A DNA stretch of 64,000 nt. Source: Pseudomonas fluorescens (GTDB taxonomy: Bacteria; Pseudomonadota; Gammaproteobacteria; Pseudomonadales; Pseudomonadaceae). Location of the stretch: positions 120,232 to 184,231 of the forward strand of contig NZ_CABVHQ010000003.1 of assembly GCF_902497895.1 (NCBI RefSeq), read 5' to 3'. The stretch's first letter is position 1. Each line of letters starts with the position of its first letter. The notes below the pieces were generated by a model, which was given only the letters and a program-made list of their open reading frames with translations, did no database searches and was not told the DNA's origin. This document shows, in pieces, positions 25,337 to 34,006 of this stretch. The position numbers and the translations under genes are program-made.

Positions 25337-25871
25337 ATGCTTTCCTTTTCGCTGCGAATCTATTCCAGAAACCATTCCGAAAAATCAACAAAAGCAAATA
25401 CAGAGACAAAACCGACGATGTAACAATTGCAAGATAATTTTTAATATTGTCGAATCTTGCCCACTGCAATATATCTTTACGACTTATCATTAACCCACCG
25501 TCATTATCATACACCCCCCAGACAAATCGATTATTCCGACCTGAATCTACAGCGACCCACAGCTTTCGTGACTCACTCAAGTCCAAGTGCCGAACATCAC
25601 GACTAGAAACCTCTATAACATGGTCATACACATAATCACCCAGTCCAACCCTAAGATACAGACACGACCTAGTCCTTGAAGCTTCCGAAAGGCTTCTATA
25701 TATAAAAGCATCTTCCAAAACTATTTTTCTGGGAACTAGAGGTATATCTATTATTTTATTAAAAATATAGAAAGAAAAAATAGAAAATAATAAAAAAACA
25801 ATCATCAAAAAAATAATTTCAAAGATACTAATTACATACCCGGAAGGGATGAAGAATGTTTTTTTACGCAT
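25317..25871 (-). CDS. Unknown membrane protein with two end helices
   Basis: A 184-residue protein without a recognised family. A hydrophobic helix at about 12-40 (VISIFEIIFLMIVFLLFSIFS) and another at about 145-167 (LAIVTSSVLSLYLLLLIF) flank a domain of about 100 residues rich in Arg, Asp and Tyr, likely on the periplasmic side. It ends in a basic tail. It is first in the three-gene cassette, and its end overlaps the oxygenase start by 20 bases. The gene is very AT-rich. The layout resembles small membrane sensors or immunity proteins, but nothing proves either. Confidence 0.7.
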   Translation of the reverse strand: MRKKTFFIPSGYVISIFEIIFLMIVFLLFSIFSFYIFNKIIDIPLVPRKIVLEDAFIYRSLSEASRTRSCLYLRVGLGDYVYDHVIEVSSRDVRHLDLSESRKLWVAVDSGRNNRFVWGVYDNDGGLMISRKDILQWARFDNIKNYLAIVTSSVLSLYLLLLIFRNGFWNRFAAKRKACENRAD

Positions 25872-26137
25872 ACCCTAGTTCCCTGAGTCTCAACCTAAGG
25901 AAGGTTTGAAGTACCACTGACTTTTGATTGCTACGTTTACCGGTGCATTCAGCATCGGCGAAGTACACATATCTAATCGGAACTCAATCGTTCTGTTCGT
26001 ATGATGTGAGTGCTTCATAAATTCTGAAACCTATTCAGAGTCCCACTAGACATCTGCTAAGAACATTACCCCCATATGCAAATAAATATAACTTACCAGT
26101 TTCCGACACTCCTGTAGTCCATGTCCGATAGCGTTAA

Positions 26138-26230
26138 TTACGCTGTCCGTTCTGTATGAGAAGAGTCGATAGGGATGGCACCCCCGTCTGCTGCGTATAA
26201 GCCCTCTGGATCACAGCTCCGCGCAGACTG
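26138..26230 (-). pseudogene. Fragment of an adenylylsulfate kinase (CysC) gene
   Basis: The minus frame reads CDPEGLYAADGGAIPIDSS and ends at a stop; the intact CysNC in this window has [19 protein letters not shown] at the same place. The DNA at 26164-26216 aligns without gaps to 26604-26656 with roughly three quarters identity. Everything upstream is lost, and it is fused to the acyltransferase tail copy. Confidence 0.75.
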
Positions 26231-26295
26231 CTGGATCAATGTGCTGGGAGAAAACAAGGATGCCTTGCTGGCGCAGATGCATCGGGAGTATCCCG
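26231..26295 (+). repeat. Island boundary repeat, right copy (acyltransferase gene tail)
   Basis: In frame it encodes WINVLGENKDALLAQMHREYP and a stop shortly after, against WINQLWEDKDALLAQMHREYP in the intact gene. Differences are concentrated at the 5' end. It is a diverged gene end, not an exact copy. Confidence 0.85.
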
Positions 26296-26315
26296 CCAGT
26301 AATTGAGCTGGATGT

Positions 26316-26425
26316 GAGGGCCTCATCGCGAGCAAGCTCGCTCCCACAGTTGATCTTTAGTGAAAACTGAATTGGGTTCCACAGAGAACCAATGTGGGAG
26401 CGAGCTTGCTCGCGATGGCGATTTC
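26316..26425. repeat. Inverted REP pair
   Basis: gcgagcaagctcgctcccac (about 26329-26348) and gtgggagcgagcttgctcgc (about 26395-26414) flank a spacer of about 46 bases. Confidence 0.9.
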
Positions 26426-26433
26426 AAGGACAC

Positions 26434-26470
26434 AAAAAAACCCGCGGATGATCACTCATCCGCGGGTTTC
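26434..26470 (-). terminator. Terminator of cysDNC
   Basis: cccgcggatga pairs with tcatccgcggg around tcac, followed on the minus strand by seven U; it begins 18 bases after the cysNC stop. Confidence 0.92.
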
Positions 26471-26487
26471 TTATGACCGACTAACGC

Positions 26488-28386
26488 TTAGATCGCGCCG
26501 CGGTTACGCAGCAGTTCCAGCACTTGCTTGACGCTCTCTTCCAGCGACAGCGACTGGGTGTCGACCACAAGGTCGGCGTCCAGCGGCACGTCGTACGGGA
26601 AGGAGTCGCCAGGGATGTTATCCCCGCCCGCCGCGTACAAACCTTGCGGATCACGTTCGGCACAGACCGTCGGCGAAGCCTGCACGTACACGGTCAGCAA
26701 GCGATCGCCGCCGATCAGCGCCTTGGCCTGTTCGCGGCCTTCGGCATCTGGTGCGACAAAGGCGGCCAGGGTCAGCAGGCCGGCTTCGTTGAACTGACGC
26801 GCGACGTGAGCCGCACGGCGCCAGTTCTCGGTACGCCCGGCACGAGTACTCGGCAGACCTTTGTTCAGGTCATGACGCAGGTTCTGGCCGTCGAGTACAA
26901 ACACCGCGCGGCCCATATCGAACAGTTTGCGTTCAACCGCGTAAGCCAGTGTGCTTTTGCCCGCGCCGGACAAGCCGCTGAACAGAACCGTGGCCGGTTG
27001 CTGGCCGAAGCGCTGGGCGCGTTCTTCAACCGCGACATGCGCCAGCTTGCCATGGTGAGTGACGCTGTCGTGCGCCACAGGCTGGGCGATGATCATGCCC
27101 GCTGCGACAGTGCCATTGGTCAAACGATCGATGACGATGAACGAACCGGTGGTGCGGTTGCTGGCGTAACCGTCCAGGGCGATGGCCGTATCGAGGCTGA
27201 TCTTGACCCGACCGATCTCGTTCAACTGCAACGAACTGGCAGGACCTTCGGCCAGGGTGTTCACATCGACGCGATTGACGATGCTGGTGATCGAACCCGG
27301 CACGTAGCTGGTAGCGCGCTTGATGTCGTATTTCTTGCCCGGCAGCATCGGCTCTTCGGCCATCCACACCAACATGGCGTCGAAGGCGTCGGTTACTTGC
27401 GGCACGTTATCGGCATGCACCAGCAAGTCGCCACGGGAGATATCAATCTCGTCTTCCATGGTCAGCGTCACCGCCTGGCCAGGACCGGCGTGTTCCAGCT
27501 CGCCGTCAAAGGTGACGATGGACTTGACCCGGCTGCTCTTGCCCGACGGCAGAACAACAACTTCATCGCCCTTGTGCACGATGCCGCTGGCCAGGGTACC
27601 GGCGAAACCCCGGAAGTTCAGGTTCGGACGGTTGACGTACTGCACCGGGAAACGCAAGTCGGTGTAGTTGCGGTCGTTGGCGATCTCGACAGTTTCGAGA
27701 ATCTCCATCAGCGACTGGCCGGTGTACCAGGGCGAACTCTCGCTCTTGTTCACCACGTTGTCGCCCTTGAGCGCCGACATCGGAACGAAGGCCATGGTGC
27801 TCGGCTTGAACGCGATGCCTTCGGCGAACTTCAGGTAATCGGCCTTGATCGACTCGAAGACTTTTTCATCAAAGCCGTTGAGGTCCATCTTGTTGATGGC
27901 GACGACGATGTGCTTGATGCCCAGCAGCGAGGCGATAAAGCTGTGACGACGGGTCTGGGTCTGCACGCCGTAGCGGGCATCCACCAGAATGATCGCCAGG
28001 TCGCAGGTCGATGCGCCGGTGGCCATGTTGCGGGTGTACTGCTCATGGCCAGGCGTATCGGCGATGATGAACTTGCGCTTGGCCGTCGAGAAATAACGGT
28101 AGGCGACATCGATGGTGATGCCCTGCTCGCGCTCGGCCTGCAGGCCATCGACCAGCAACGCCAGGTCGATATCATCGCCCGTGGTGCCGACTTTTTTCGA
28201 GTCGCGGGTAATCGCTTCCAGGTGATCTTCATAGATCATCTTGGAGTCGTGCAGCAGACGCCCGATCAGCGTGCTTTTGCCATCGTCGACGTTGCCACAG
28301 GTAAGAAAGCGCAGCATTTCCTTGCGTTCGTGCTGGCCCAGATAGGCGAGGATGTCCTCGCTGATCAAATCAGATGCGTGCGACAT
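26488..28386 (-). CDS. cysNC: Bifunctional sulfate adenylyltransferase subunit 1 / adenylylsulfate kinase
   Basis: A 632-residue fusion. The CysN half (1-440) is an EF-Tu-like GTPase that drives APS formation by CysD: the G1 loop [18 protein letters not shown] near residue 28, DTPGHEQY (G3) and NKMDL (G4) are present. The CysC half (about 450-632) is APS kinase with P-loop GLSGAGKST and ends in the usual [13 protein letters not shown] region; it makes PAPS. It follows cysD by nine bases, and the two form the sulfate activation operon with its own terminator. Expression is normally CysB-dependent; I could not define a CysB site. A 961-residue frame antisense to cysDNC is rejected. Confidence 0.96.
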   Translation of the reverse strand: MSHASDLISEDILAYLGQHERKEMLRFLTCGNVDDGKSTLIGRLLHDSKMIYEDHLEAITRDSKKVGTTGDDIDLALLVDGLQAEREQGITIDVAYRYFSTAKRKFIIADTPGHEQYTRNMATGASTCDLAIILVDARYGVQTQTRRHSFIASLLGIKHIVVAINKMDLNGFDEKVFESIKADYLKFAEGIAFKPSTMAFVPMSALKGDNVVNKSESSPWYTGQSLMEILETVEIANDRNYTDLRFPVQYVNRPNLNFRGFAGTLASGIVHKGDEVVVLPSGKSSRVKSIVTFDGELEHAGPGQAVTLTMEDEIDISRGDLLVHADNVPQVTDAFDAMLVWMAEEPMLPGKKYDIKRATSYVPGSITSIVNRVDVNTLAEGPASSLQLNEIGRVKISLDTAIALDGYASNRTTGSFIVIDRLTNGTVAAGMIIAQPVAHDSVTHHGKLAHVAVEERAQRFGQQPATVLFSGLSGAGKSTLAYAVERKLFDMGRAVFVLDGQNLRHDLNKGLPSTRAGRTENWRRAAHVARQFNEAGLLTLAAFVAPDAEGREQAKALIGGDRLLTVYVQASPTVCAERDPQGLYAAGGDNIPGDSFPYDVPLDADLVVDTQSLSLEESVKQVLELLRNRGAI

Positions 28387-28395
28387 GACAACCCC

Positions 28396-29313
28396 TTAGA
28401 AATAACCCTGACGTTTCTTTTCTTCCATCGAACCTGCGCCATCGTGATCGATGACCCGGCCCTGGCGTTCGGAAGTTCGCGTCAGGAGCATTTCCTGAAT
28501 GATGTCGGTCAGGCTGGTGGCCTCGGACTCGACCGCGCCGGTCAACGGGTAGTCGCCCAGTGTGCGGAAGCGGACTTTCTTCTTGACGATACGCGCCTTG
28601 TCTTCATCACTCAGGTGATTGAGCAGACGCTCGTCGTCGATCATGATCCAGGTGCCGTTCATCTCGATGACGTCGCGTTCGGCGGCGAAATACAGAGGAA
28701 CGATCGGGATACCTTCGAGGTAGATGTACTGCCAGATGTCCAGCTCGGTCCAGTTCGACAGCGGGAAGACCCGGATCGACTCGCCCTTGTTGACGTTGCC
28801 GTTGTAGACATTCCACAGCTCGGGACGCTGGTTTTTTGGGTCCCAGCGGTGCTTGGTGTCACGGAAGGAGTACACGCGCTCTTTGGCGCGGGACTTCTCT
28901 TCGTCGCGACGGGCACCACCGAAGGCGGCGTCGAAGCCGTATTTGTCCAAAGCCTGCTTGAGGCCTTCGGTCTTCATGATGTCAGTGTGCTTGGCACTAC
29001 CGTGGGTCAGCGGGTTGATGCCCTGCGCTATGCCCTCGGGATTGACATGCACCAGCAGATCCAGGCCCAGCTCTTCGACCATGCGGTCGCGGAAGCTGTA
29101 CATTTCCTTGAATTTCCACTGGGTGTCGACGTGCATCACCGGGAACGGCAGTTTGCCCGGGAAGAACGCCTTGCGCGCAAGGTGCAGCATCACGGCGGAG
29201 TCTTTACCGACGGAATACAGCATCACCGGGTTATCGAACTCGGCGGCGACCTCGCGGATGATGTGGATGCTTTCGGCCTCCAGCTGTTTCAGATGCGTCA
29301 GTTTGTCGACCAT
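28396..29313 (-). CDS. cysD: Sulfate adenylyltransferase subunit 2
   Basis: A 305-residue catalytic subunit of ATP sulfurylase, an adenine nucleotide alpha-hydrolase-fold enzyme that makes APS from ATP and sulfate. The PP-loop is [17 protein letters not shown] near residue 35, [16 protein letters not shown] follows, and the C-terminal segment [16 protein letters not shown] is conserved. The protein needs the CysN GTPase, encoded immediately downstream. ATG 29313 is the family start. The 380-bp gap upstream (29314-29693) is largely repeats. Confidence 0.96.
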   Translation of the reverse strand: MVDKLTHLKQLEAESIHIIREVAAEFDNPVMLYSVGKDSAVMLHLARKAFFPGKLPFPVMHVDTQWKFKEMYSFRDRMVEELGLDLLVHVNPEGIAQGINPLTHGSAKHTDIMKTEGLKQALDKYGFDAAFGGARRDEEKSRAKERVYSFRDTKHRWDPKNQRPELWNVYNGNVNKGESIRVFPLSNWTELDIWQYIYLEGIPIVPLYFAAERDVIEMNGTWIMIDDERLLNHLSDEDKARIVKKKVRFRTLGDYPLTGAVESEATSLTDIIQEMLLTRTSERQGRVIDHDGAGSMEEKKRQGYF

Positions 29314-29458
29314 AGCTACTCACGAAAACGATCTTATGGACGGCCAGCGGGCCGTGTTCGAGCGAGGCATGCTAGCACAGCGTCCACTTCTATTGAGGAG
29401 GCCAGCTAGATCGAAAAAGTATATGAATATACTCGGGTGTTTGGGACTCACACCTTGT

Positions 29459-29665
29459 AGGACCTGCGTAGGAGCTGCATAGGAGCTGCATAGGAGCTGC
29501 ATAGGAGCTGCATAGGAGCGTAGGAGCGTAGGAGCGTAGGAGCTGTCGAGTGAAACGAGGCTGCGATCTTTCCAGGTCCACTTGAGTCCCAAGCGAAAGA
29601 TCAAAAGATCAAAAGATCAAAAGATCAAAAGATCAAAAGATCGCAGCCTGCGGCAGCTCCTACAA
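29459..29665. repeat. Expanded REP pair with microsatellite-like arms
   Basis: One arm has aggagctgcat repeated about five times (from 29470) followed by taggagcg three times. The other has gatcaaaa repeated about five times (about 29598-29640) and then gatcgcagcctgcggcagct. Both are slippage products of the gtaggagctgccgcaggctgcgatc REP family. Confidence 0.9.
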
Positions 29666-29693
29666 AGGGTACTCGCATCGCCCCCCCTGAAAA

Positions 29694-30452
29694 TCAAATC
29701 GGATTCGGGCAATCGATGAAGATGTGCTCGAGGGCAAAGCGCCGTGCCAGGTAGTCCCCCAGCGCCTGTATGCCGTAGCGCTCGGTGGCGTGGTGACCGG
29801 CGGCGATAAAGCTGATGTTGTTTTCTTGAGCGCTGTGGAAGGTCTGCTCAGAGGCTTCGCCGCTCAGGTACAGGTCGACACCGGCCAGCACCGCTTGATC
29901 GATATACCCCTGGCCACCACCGGTGCACCAGCCGACACGCCGGATCATCTCGCTGCCTTCGATCAGCAGTGGCTCACGGCCCATCACTTCCTGTACGCGC
30001 CGGGCGAAATCCCGAGGGGTCATCGGTTCGCTTAACGAGCCGACCAAACCGACGATTTTAAGGTTATCCGGATCCAGTGGGCCTTCGACAGTAATATCCA
30101 ACTGCCGGGCAAGCTGCACGTTGTTGCCGACCTCGGGATGCAAGTCCAGTGGCAGGTGGTACGCCAGCAAACTGATATCGTGTTTGAGCAAGGTTTTCAG
30201 CCGGCGCTGTTTCATGCCGGTGATGCACGGATTCTCGCCCTTCCAGAAATAGCCGTGATGCACCAGCACCAGATCAGCCTTGGCCTCCACCGCCGCGTCG
30301 AGCAACGCCTGGCTGGCAGTGACGCCGCTGACGATGCGCATGACCTGCGGACTGCCTTCGACCTGCAAGCCGTTGGGGCAGTAATCGGCAATCCGCGAAC
30401 TGCTGAGGTAGCGGTCCGCTTCTTCTACCAGGGTGTTCAGGGCAACGGCCAT
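29694..30452 (-). CDS. Nif3-like dinuclear metal-centre protein (YbgI type)
   Basis: A 252-residue NIF3/DUF34 family protein forming toroidal hexamers with a two-metal site. Metal-ligand segments VLVHHGYFWKGE near residue 62, AYHLPLDLHPEVGNN near residue 98 and the His and Glu of AGHHATERYG near residue 222 are all present. E. coli YbgI has been described as a possible GTP cyclohydrolase-like or metal-insertase protein; the role is unsettled. It is divergent from algW, the PA4445/PA4446 arrangement. It has a typical length and no signal peptide. Confidence 0.9.
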   Translation of the reverse strand: MAVALNTLVEEADRYLSSSRIADYCPNGLQVEGSPQVMRIVSGVTASQALLDAAVEAKADLVLVHHGYFWKGENPCITGMKQRRLKTLLKHDISLLAYHLPLDLHPEVGNNVQLARQLDITVEGPLDPDNLKIVGLVGSLSEPMTPRDFARRVQEVMGREPLLIEGSEMIRRVGWCTGGGQGYIDQAVLAGVDLYLSGEASEQTFHSAQENNISFIAAGHHATERYGIQALGDYLARRFALEHIFIDCPNPI

Positions 30453-30473
30453 AAAAGACTCCTAAATATCCCG

Positions 30474-30501
30474 TTCAGAGGCACTCGCACGCCTCTATAA
30501 T
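30474..30501 (+). promoter_or_regulatory. Putative sigma-70 promoter of algW
   Basis: TATAAT at 30496-30501 lies 54 bases before the algW ATG, with a weak -35 (ttcaga, 30474-30479) at 16 bases spacing. Confidence 0.45.
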
Positions 30502-30554
30502 GCGCGACATTATGGGCGGTCTCACACCCCCTGCAACCTCTCAGGACTTGCTTA

Positions 30555-31715
30555 ATGCTCAAGGCGCTGCGTTTTTTTGGCTGGCCGCTGTTGGCCGGCG
30601 TACTTATCGCGATGCTGATTATTCAGCGTTACCCGCAGTGGGTGGGGCTGCCAAGCCTTGACGTCAATATGCAACAAGCCCCGCAAACTACCCTGGCCCA
30701 GCAGGGCCCGGTGTCCTACGCCGATGCGGTGACCATTGCCGCGCCTGCGGTGGTCAACCTGTACACCACCAAGGTCATCAACAAACCCAGCCATCCATTG
30801 TTCGAGGATCCACAGTTCCGACGGTTCTTCGGCGATAACCTGCCCAAGCAGAAGCGCATGGAGTCCAGCCTCGGCTCGGGGGTGATCATGAGCCCGGAAG
30901 GCTACCTGCTGACCAACAACCACGTCACCAGCGGCGCCGACCAGATCGTGGTGGCGCTCAAGGATGGTCGTGAAACCCTGGCTCGGGTGATCGGCAGCGA
31001 CCCGGAAACCGACCTGGCGGTGCTGAAAATCGACCTGAAGAACTTGCCTTCGATCACCGTCGGCCGCTCCGACAACATTCGCATCGGCGATGTCGCGCTG
31101 GCCATCGGCAACCCGTTCGGCGTCGGCCAGACCGTCACCATGGGCATTATCAGTGCCACCGGGCGTAACCAGTTGGGCCTGAATAACTACGAAGACTTCA
31201 TTCAGACCGATGCCGCGATCAACCCGGGCAACTCAGGTGGTGCGCTGGTGGACGCCAACGGCAACCTGACCGGGGTCAACACGGCGATCTTCTCCAAGTC
31301 CGGCGGCTCCCAGGGCATCGGTTTCGCGATCCCGATCAAACTGGCCATGGAGGTGATGAAGTCGATCATCGAACACGGTCAGGTCATCCGTGGTTGGCTC
31401 GGCATCGAAGTGCAGCCCTTGACTCAGGAGCTGGCGGAATCCTTTGGCCTCTCCGGGCGTCCGGGCATCGTCGTAGCCGGGATTTTCCGCGACGGTCCGG
31501 CGCAAAAGGCCGGCCTGCAACTGGGTGATGTGATCCTCAGCATCGACGGCGAACCGGCCGGCGACGGGCGCCGCTCGATGAACCAGGTGGCGCGGATCAA
31601 GCCGACCGACAAGGTCAGCATCCAGGTCATGCGCAACGGCAAGGAGCTCAAGCTCACCGCGGAGATAGGCCTGCGGCCACCCCCTGCAATTACTCCCGCC
31701 AAAGAGGAAGAGTAA
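30555..31715 (+). CDS. algW: Regulated intramembrane-proteolysis protease AlgW (DegS-like)
   Basis: A 386-residue periplasmic serine protease anchored by an N-terminal helix (FFGWPLLAGVLIAMLII). The triad is His in TNNHVTSG, Asp in ETDLAVLKID and Ser in NPGNSGGALVD; one PDZ domain follows (about 275-370, RGWLGIEVQPL through DKVSIQVMRNGKEL). AlgW starts cleavage of the anti-sigma factor MucA when its PDZ domain binds misfolded-protein signals such as MucE, releasing AlgU and turning on alginate and envelope-stress genes. It has one PDZ domain rather than two, which separates it from MucD. It is divergent from the Nif3-like gene. Confidence 0.94.
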   Translation: MLKALRFFGWPLLAGVLIAMLIIQRYPQWVGLPSLDVNMQQAPQTTLAQQGPVSYADAVTIAAPAVVNLYTTKVINKPSHPLFEDPQFRRFFGDNLPKQKRMESSLGSGVIMSPEGYLLTNNHVTSGADQIVVALKDGRETLARVIGSDPETDLAVLKIDLKNLPSITVGRSDNIRIGDVALAIGNPFGVGQTVTMGIISATGRNQLGLNNYEDFIQTDAAINPGNSGGALVDANGNLTGVNTAIFSKSGGSQGIGFAIPIKLAMEVMKSIIEHGQVIRGWLGIEVQPLTQELAESFGLSGRPGIVVAGIFRDGPAQKAGLQLGDVILSIDGEPAGDGRRSMNQVARIKPTDKVSIQVMRNGKELKLTAEIGLRPPPAITPAKEEE

Positions 31716-31717
31716 GC

Positions 31718-31790
31718 CCGTAGGAGCTGCCGCAGGCTGCGATCTTTAGCGCCTGTAGGAGCTGCCGCAGGCTGCGATCTTTAGCGCCTT
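31718..31790 (+). repeat. Two direct REP copies
   Basis: gtaggagctgccgcaggctg occurs at about 31721 and again at about 31756, each followed by cgatctttagcgcct, a 35-bp direct repeat after algW. Confidence 0.9.
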
Positions 31791-31860
31791 AAGCAGCACC
31801 AAGCCTCTTCACTGAAGCGGGCTCATCAACAGAATACACCCCTACTAGTTATGTTATATT

Positions 31861-31882
31861 GTTCCAATATCGCTATTGGAAC
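31861..31882. promoter_or_regulatory. Perfect 22-bp palindrome before the TonB receptor gene
   Basis: gttccaata at 31861-31869 and tattggaac at 31874-31882 are perfect inverted repeats around tcgc, ending six bases before the receptor ATG. It covers the only possible ribosome site. It could be a repressor operator or an RNA hairpin. An upstream atgttata (31852-31859) resembles half of a Zur box. Confidence 0.55.
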
Positions 31883-31888
31883 GATGTC

Positions 31889-33994
31889 ATGACGTCTCGC
31901 AAAATTGTCTCCCTGGCAGGCCTGGCCCTCGGCCTGCTGGGAGATCCGGTCTTCGCCGAAGAGCCGCAAACCCTCGAGCTGGACGCCATCAGCGTCACCT
32001 CCGACTACGAATCCCCTACCGGCCCGGTCCAGGGCTATCGCGCCACCCGCTCGTCCAGCGCGACCAAGACCGACACGGCGATCAAGGACATCCCGCAGTC
32101 CATCAGCGTGATTCCCGCCAGTGTGCTCAATGATTTGGGCAGCAGCAGTGTCGAACGCGCTCTGGAATTTGCCGGCGGCGTTTCGAAACAAAACAACTTC
32201 GGTGGCCTGACCCTGTACGAGTACAGCGTGCGCGGCTTCACCACCTCGGAGTTCTACAAGGACGGATTCAGCGCCAACCGCGGTTACCCGACTACCCCGG
32301 ATGCCGCCAACATCGAGCGCATCGAAGTGCTCAAAGGCCCGGCAGCCAGCCTGTATGGCCGTGGCGATCCCGGCGGCACGGTGAACATCGTCACCAAGAA
32401 GCCACAGCCTGAGGCCTTCACCACGCTGCAAACCAGCGCTGGCAGTTGGGACCGTTACCGCACGGCCATCGACGTCAACACGCCTCTCGATGCGCAGGGT
32501 GATGTGCTGTCCCGGGTAAACCTCGCGGTGGAGGACAACCACAGTTTCCGCGATCACGTCGACAGTCAGCGGGTGTTCGTCGCGCCGTCGTTCAGCTGGC
32601 AACTGAACCCGGACACCAACCTGTTGGTGGAAAGCGAATTCGTCCGTCACAGTTCGACCTTCGACCGCGGCATCGTCGCGCCGAACAATAAGTGGAGCGG
32701 CGTTTCTCCCTCGACCTTCCTCGGCGAACCCGATGACGACAACATCGACAACCACAACAATAGGCTCCAGGCCGCGCTCGAACATCAGCTCAACGACAGC
32801 TGGAAGCTACGCCTGGCCAGCCATTACAAGGAAGGCAAACTCTGGGGCTTCGCCTCCGAGGCTCGCCCGCTGAATGCCGACGGCCACACCGTCAACCGTC
32901 GCTACCGCGAGCGCGATAGCAACTGGCACGACAGCATTACCCAGCTGGAACTGCGCGGCCTGTTCGACATCGGCAGCTGGCAGCACGAGCTACTGATCGG
33001 CAGCGAATACGAGAACTACCGCAAGAACGAGCGGGTCACCAGCATTGCCGGCGGCCCATACGCCATCGACATCTACCACCCGGTTTACGGCCAGCCGAAA
33101 CCCGCTGGCGCACACTCGGGCACGGATTTCTTCGAGCACGTCGAAAGCCAGGCGCTGAACCTGCAGGACCAAATCGTTTTCACCGAGCGCCTGCGGGGCA
33201 TGCTCGGTGCGCGTATCGAGCACTTCGAGCAGCAGATCGACGACCACGCGAGGAACGCCAATATCCGGCAAACTCATGACGCCCTGACCCAGCGGGCCGG
33301 CCTGCTCTACCAGCTGACGCCACAAGTCGGGCTGTTCGCCAACGTCTCCACTTCATTCAAACCGAACAATGGCCTGGACGCCGCTGGCAAATCTTTCGAC
33401 CCGGAGCAAGGCGTGGGCTACGAAATCGGGATCAAAAGCGAGCTGTTCGACGAGCGCCTGAGCGCCACCCTCGCCGCCTTCCATATCGAGAAAGAAAACG
33501 TGCTGGCCCTCGACCCGGGCACCGACACCAGCCGCGCCATGGGCAAGGCCCGCAGCCAGGGTTTCGACCTGCAGGTCGCCGGGCAACTCAGCGATGCCGT
33601 GCGAGTGATCGGGGCTTTTGCCTATATCGATGCCGAGGTTACCCAAGGCGACGAAACCATCCCCACCGGCAGCCGGATTCTCGGCGTGGCCAGGCACAGC
33701 GGTAGTTTGCTCGGAGTGTATGAATTTCAGGATGGTCGGTTACGCGGCTCGGACCTTGGCGCGGCGCTCACCTATGTCGGCGATCGTTCGGGTGAAGCCG
33801 GCAGCGATTTCGAACTGCCGGCCTATCACACCGTCGACCTGCTGGCCCATTACAAGGCCAGTGAAAACCTCACCCTGGGGCTCAACCTGAACAACCTGTT
33901 CGACGAAAAATACTACGAGCGCTCCTACAGCAATTACTGGGTCAACCCCGGCGAACCGCGCAATTTCACCGTCAGCCTGACACTCAATCTGTAA
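31889..33994 (+). CDS. TonB-dependent siderophore-type receptor
   Basis: A 701-residue outer-membrane receptor. A signal peptide (IVSLAGLALGLLGDPVFA) ends near residue 24, and a TonB-box-like DAISVT follows. The plug domain has IKDIPQSISVIP, VRGF and IERIEVLKGPAASLYGRGDPGGTVNIVTKKP (about 65-175). The 22-strand barrel ends with NLFDEKYYERSYSN and a terminal VSLTLNL strand. There is no extra N-terminal signalling domain. The plug type points to a siderophore or metallophore ligand, but the neighbouring DUF4198 protein suggests another metal such as nickel, cobalt or zinc. ATG 31889 gives the signal peptide directly; the frame is open ten codons earlier. It sits between algW and hisC, where I would expect no such gene. 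Confidence 0.92.
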   Translation: MTSRKIVSLAGLALGLLGDPVFAEEPQTLELDAISVTSDYESPTGPVQGYRATRSSSATKTDTAIKDIPQSISVIPASVLNDLGSSSVERALEFAGGVSKQNNFGGLTLYEYSVRGFTTSEFYKDGFSANRGYPTTPDAANIERIEVLKGPAASLYGRGDPGGTVNIVTKKPQPEAFTTLQTSAGSWDRYRTAIDVNTPLDAQGDVLSRVNLAVEDNHSFRDHVDSQRVFVAPSFSWQLNPDTNLLVESEFVRHSSTFDRGIVAPNNKWSGVSPSTFLGEPDDDNIDNHNNRLQAALEHQLNDSWKLRLASHYKEGKLWGFASEARPLNADGHTVNRRYRERDSNWHDSITQLELRGLFDIGSWQHELLIGSEYENYRKNERVTSIAGGPYAIDIYHPVYGQPKPAGAHSGTDFFEHVESQALNLQDQIVFTERLRGMLGARIEHFEQQIDDHARNANIRQTHDALTQRAGLLYQLTPQVGLFANVSTSFKPNNGLDAAGKSFDPEQGVGYEIGIKSELFDERLSATLAAFHIEKENVLALDPGTDTSRAMGKARSQGFDLQVAGQLSDAVRVIGAFAYIDAEVTQGDETIPTGSRILGVARHSGSLLGVYEFQDGRLRGSDLGAALTYVGDRSGEAGSDFELPAYHTVDLLAHYKASENLTLGLNLNNLFDEKYYERSYSNYWVNPGEPRNFTVSLTLNL

Positions 33995-34006
33995 AAGGAA
34001 GTCACC

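Larger units (their letters stand above)
23651..26305. mobile_element. AT-rich genomic island between acyltransferase and cysNC
   Basis: A visibly AT-rich block between the 3' end of the acyltransferase gene and a second, diverged copy of that 3' end. It holds three minus-strand genes (23946-25871), a CysC-like fragment (26138-26230) and two gaps without genes (23651-23945 and 25872-26137) where I see no coding sequence apart from the 23736-23763 hairpin. No integrase or transposase was found, so the mechanism is unknown. Composition and boundary duplication indicate acquisition by transfer. Confidence 0.75.

Noticed and set aside
26138..26347. 69-residue minus-strand gene
   Set aside because: Its start lies in a REP element; only its end resembles CysC, so it is kept as a gene fragment.
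26524..29409. 961-residue open frame antisense to cysD and cysNC
   Set aside because: It spans two conserved genes on the other strand and contains no recognisable domain.
31845..31882. Zur or Fur box before the TonB receptor
   Set aside because: Only one half resembles a Zur site and no Fur match is present; the perfect palindrome is reported without assigning a regulator.
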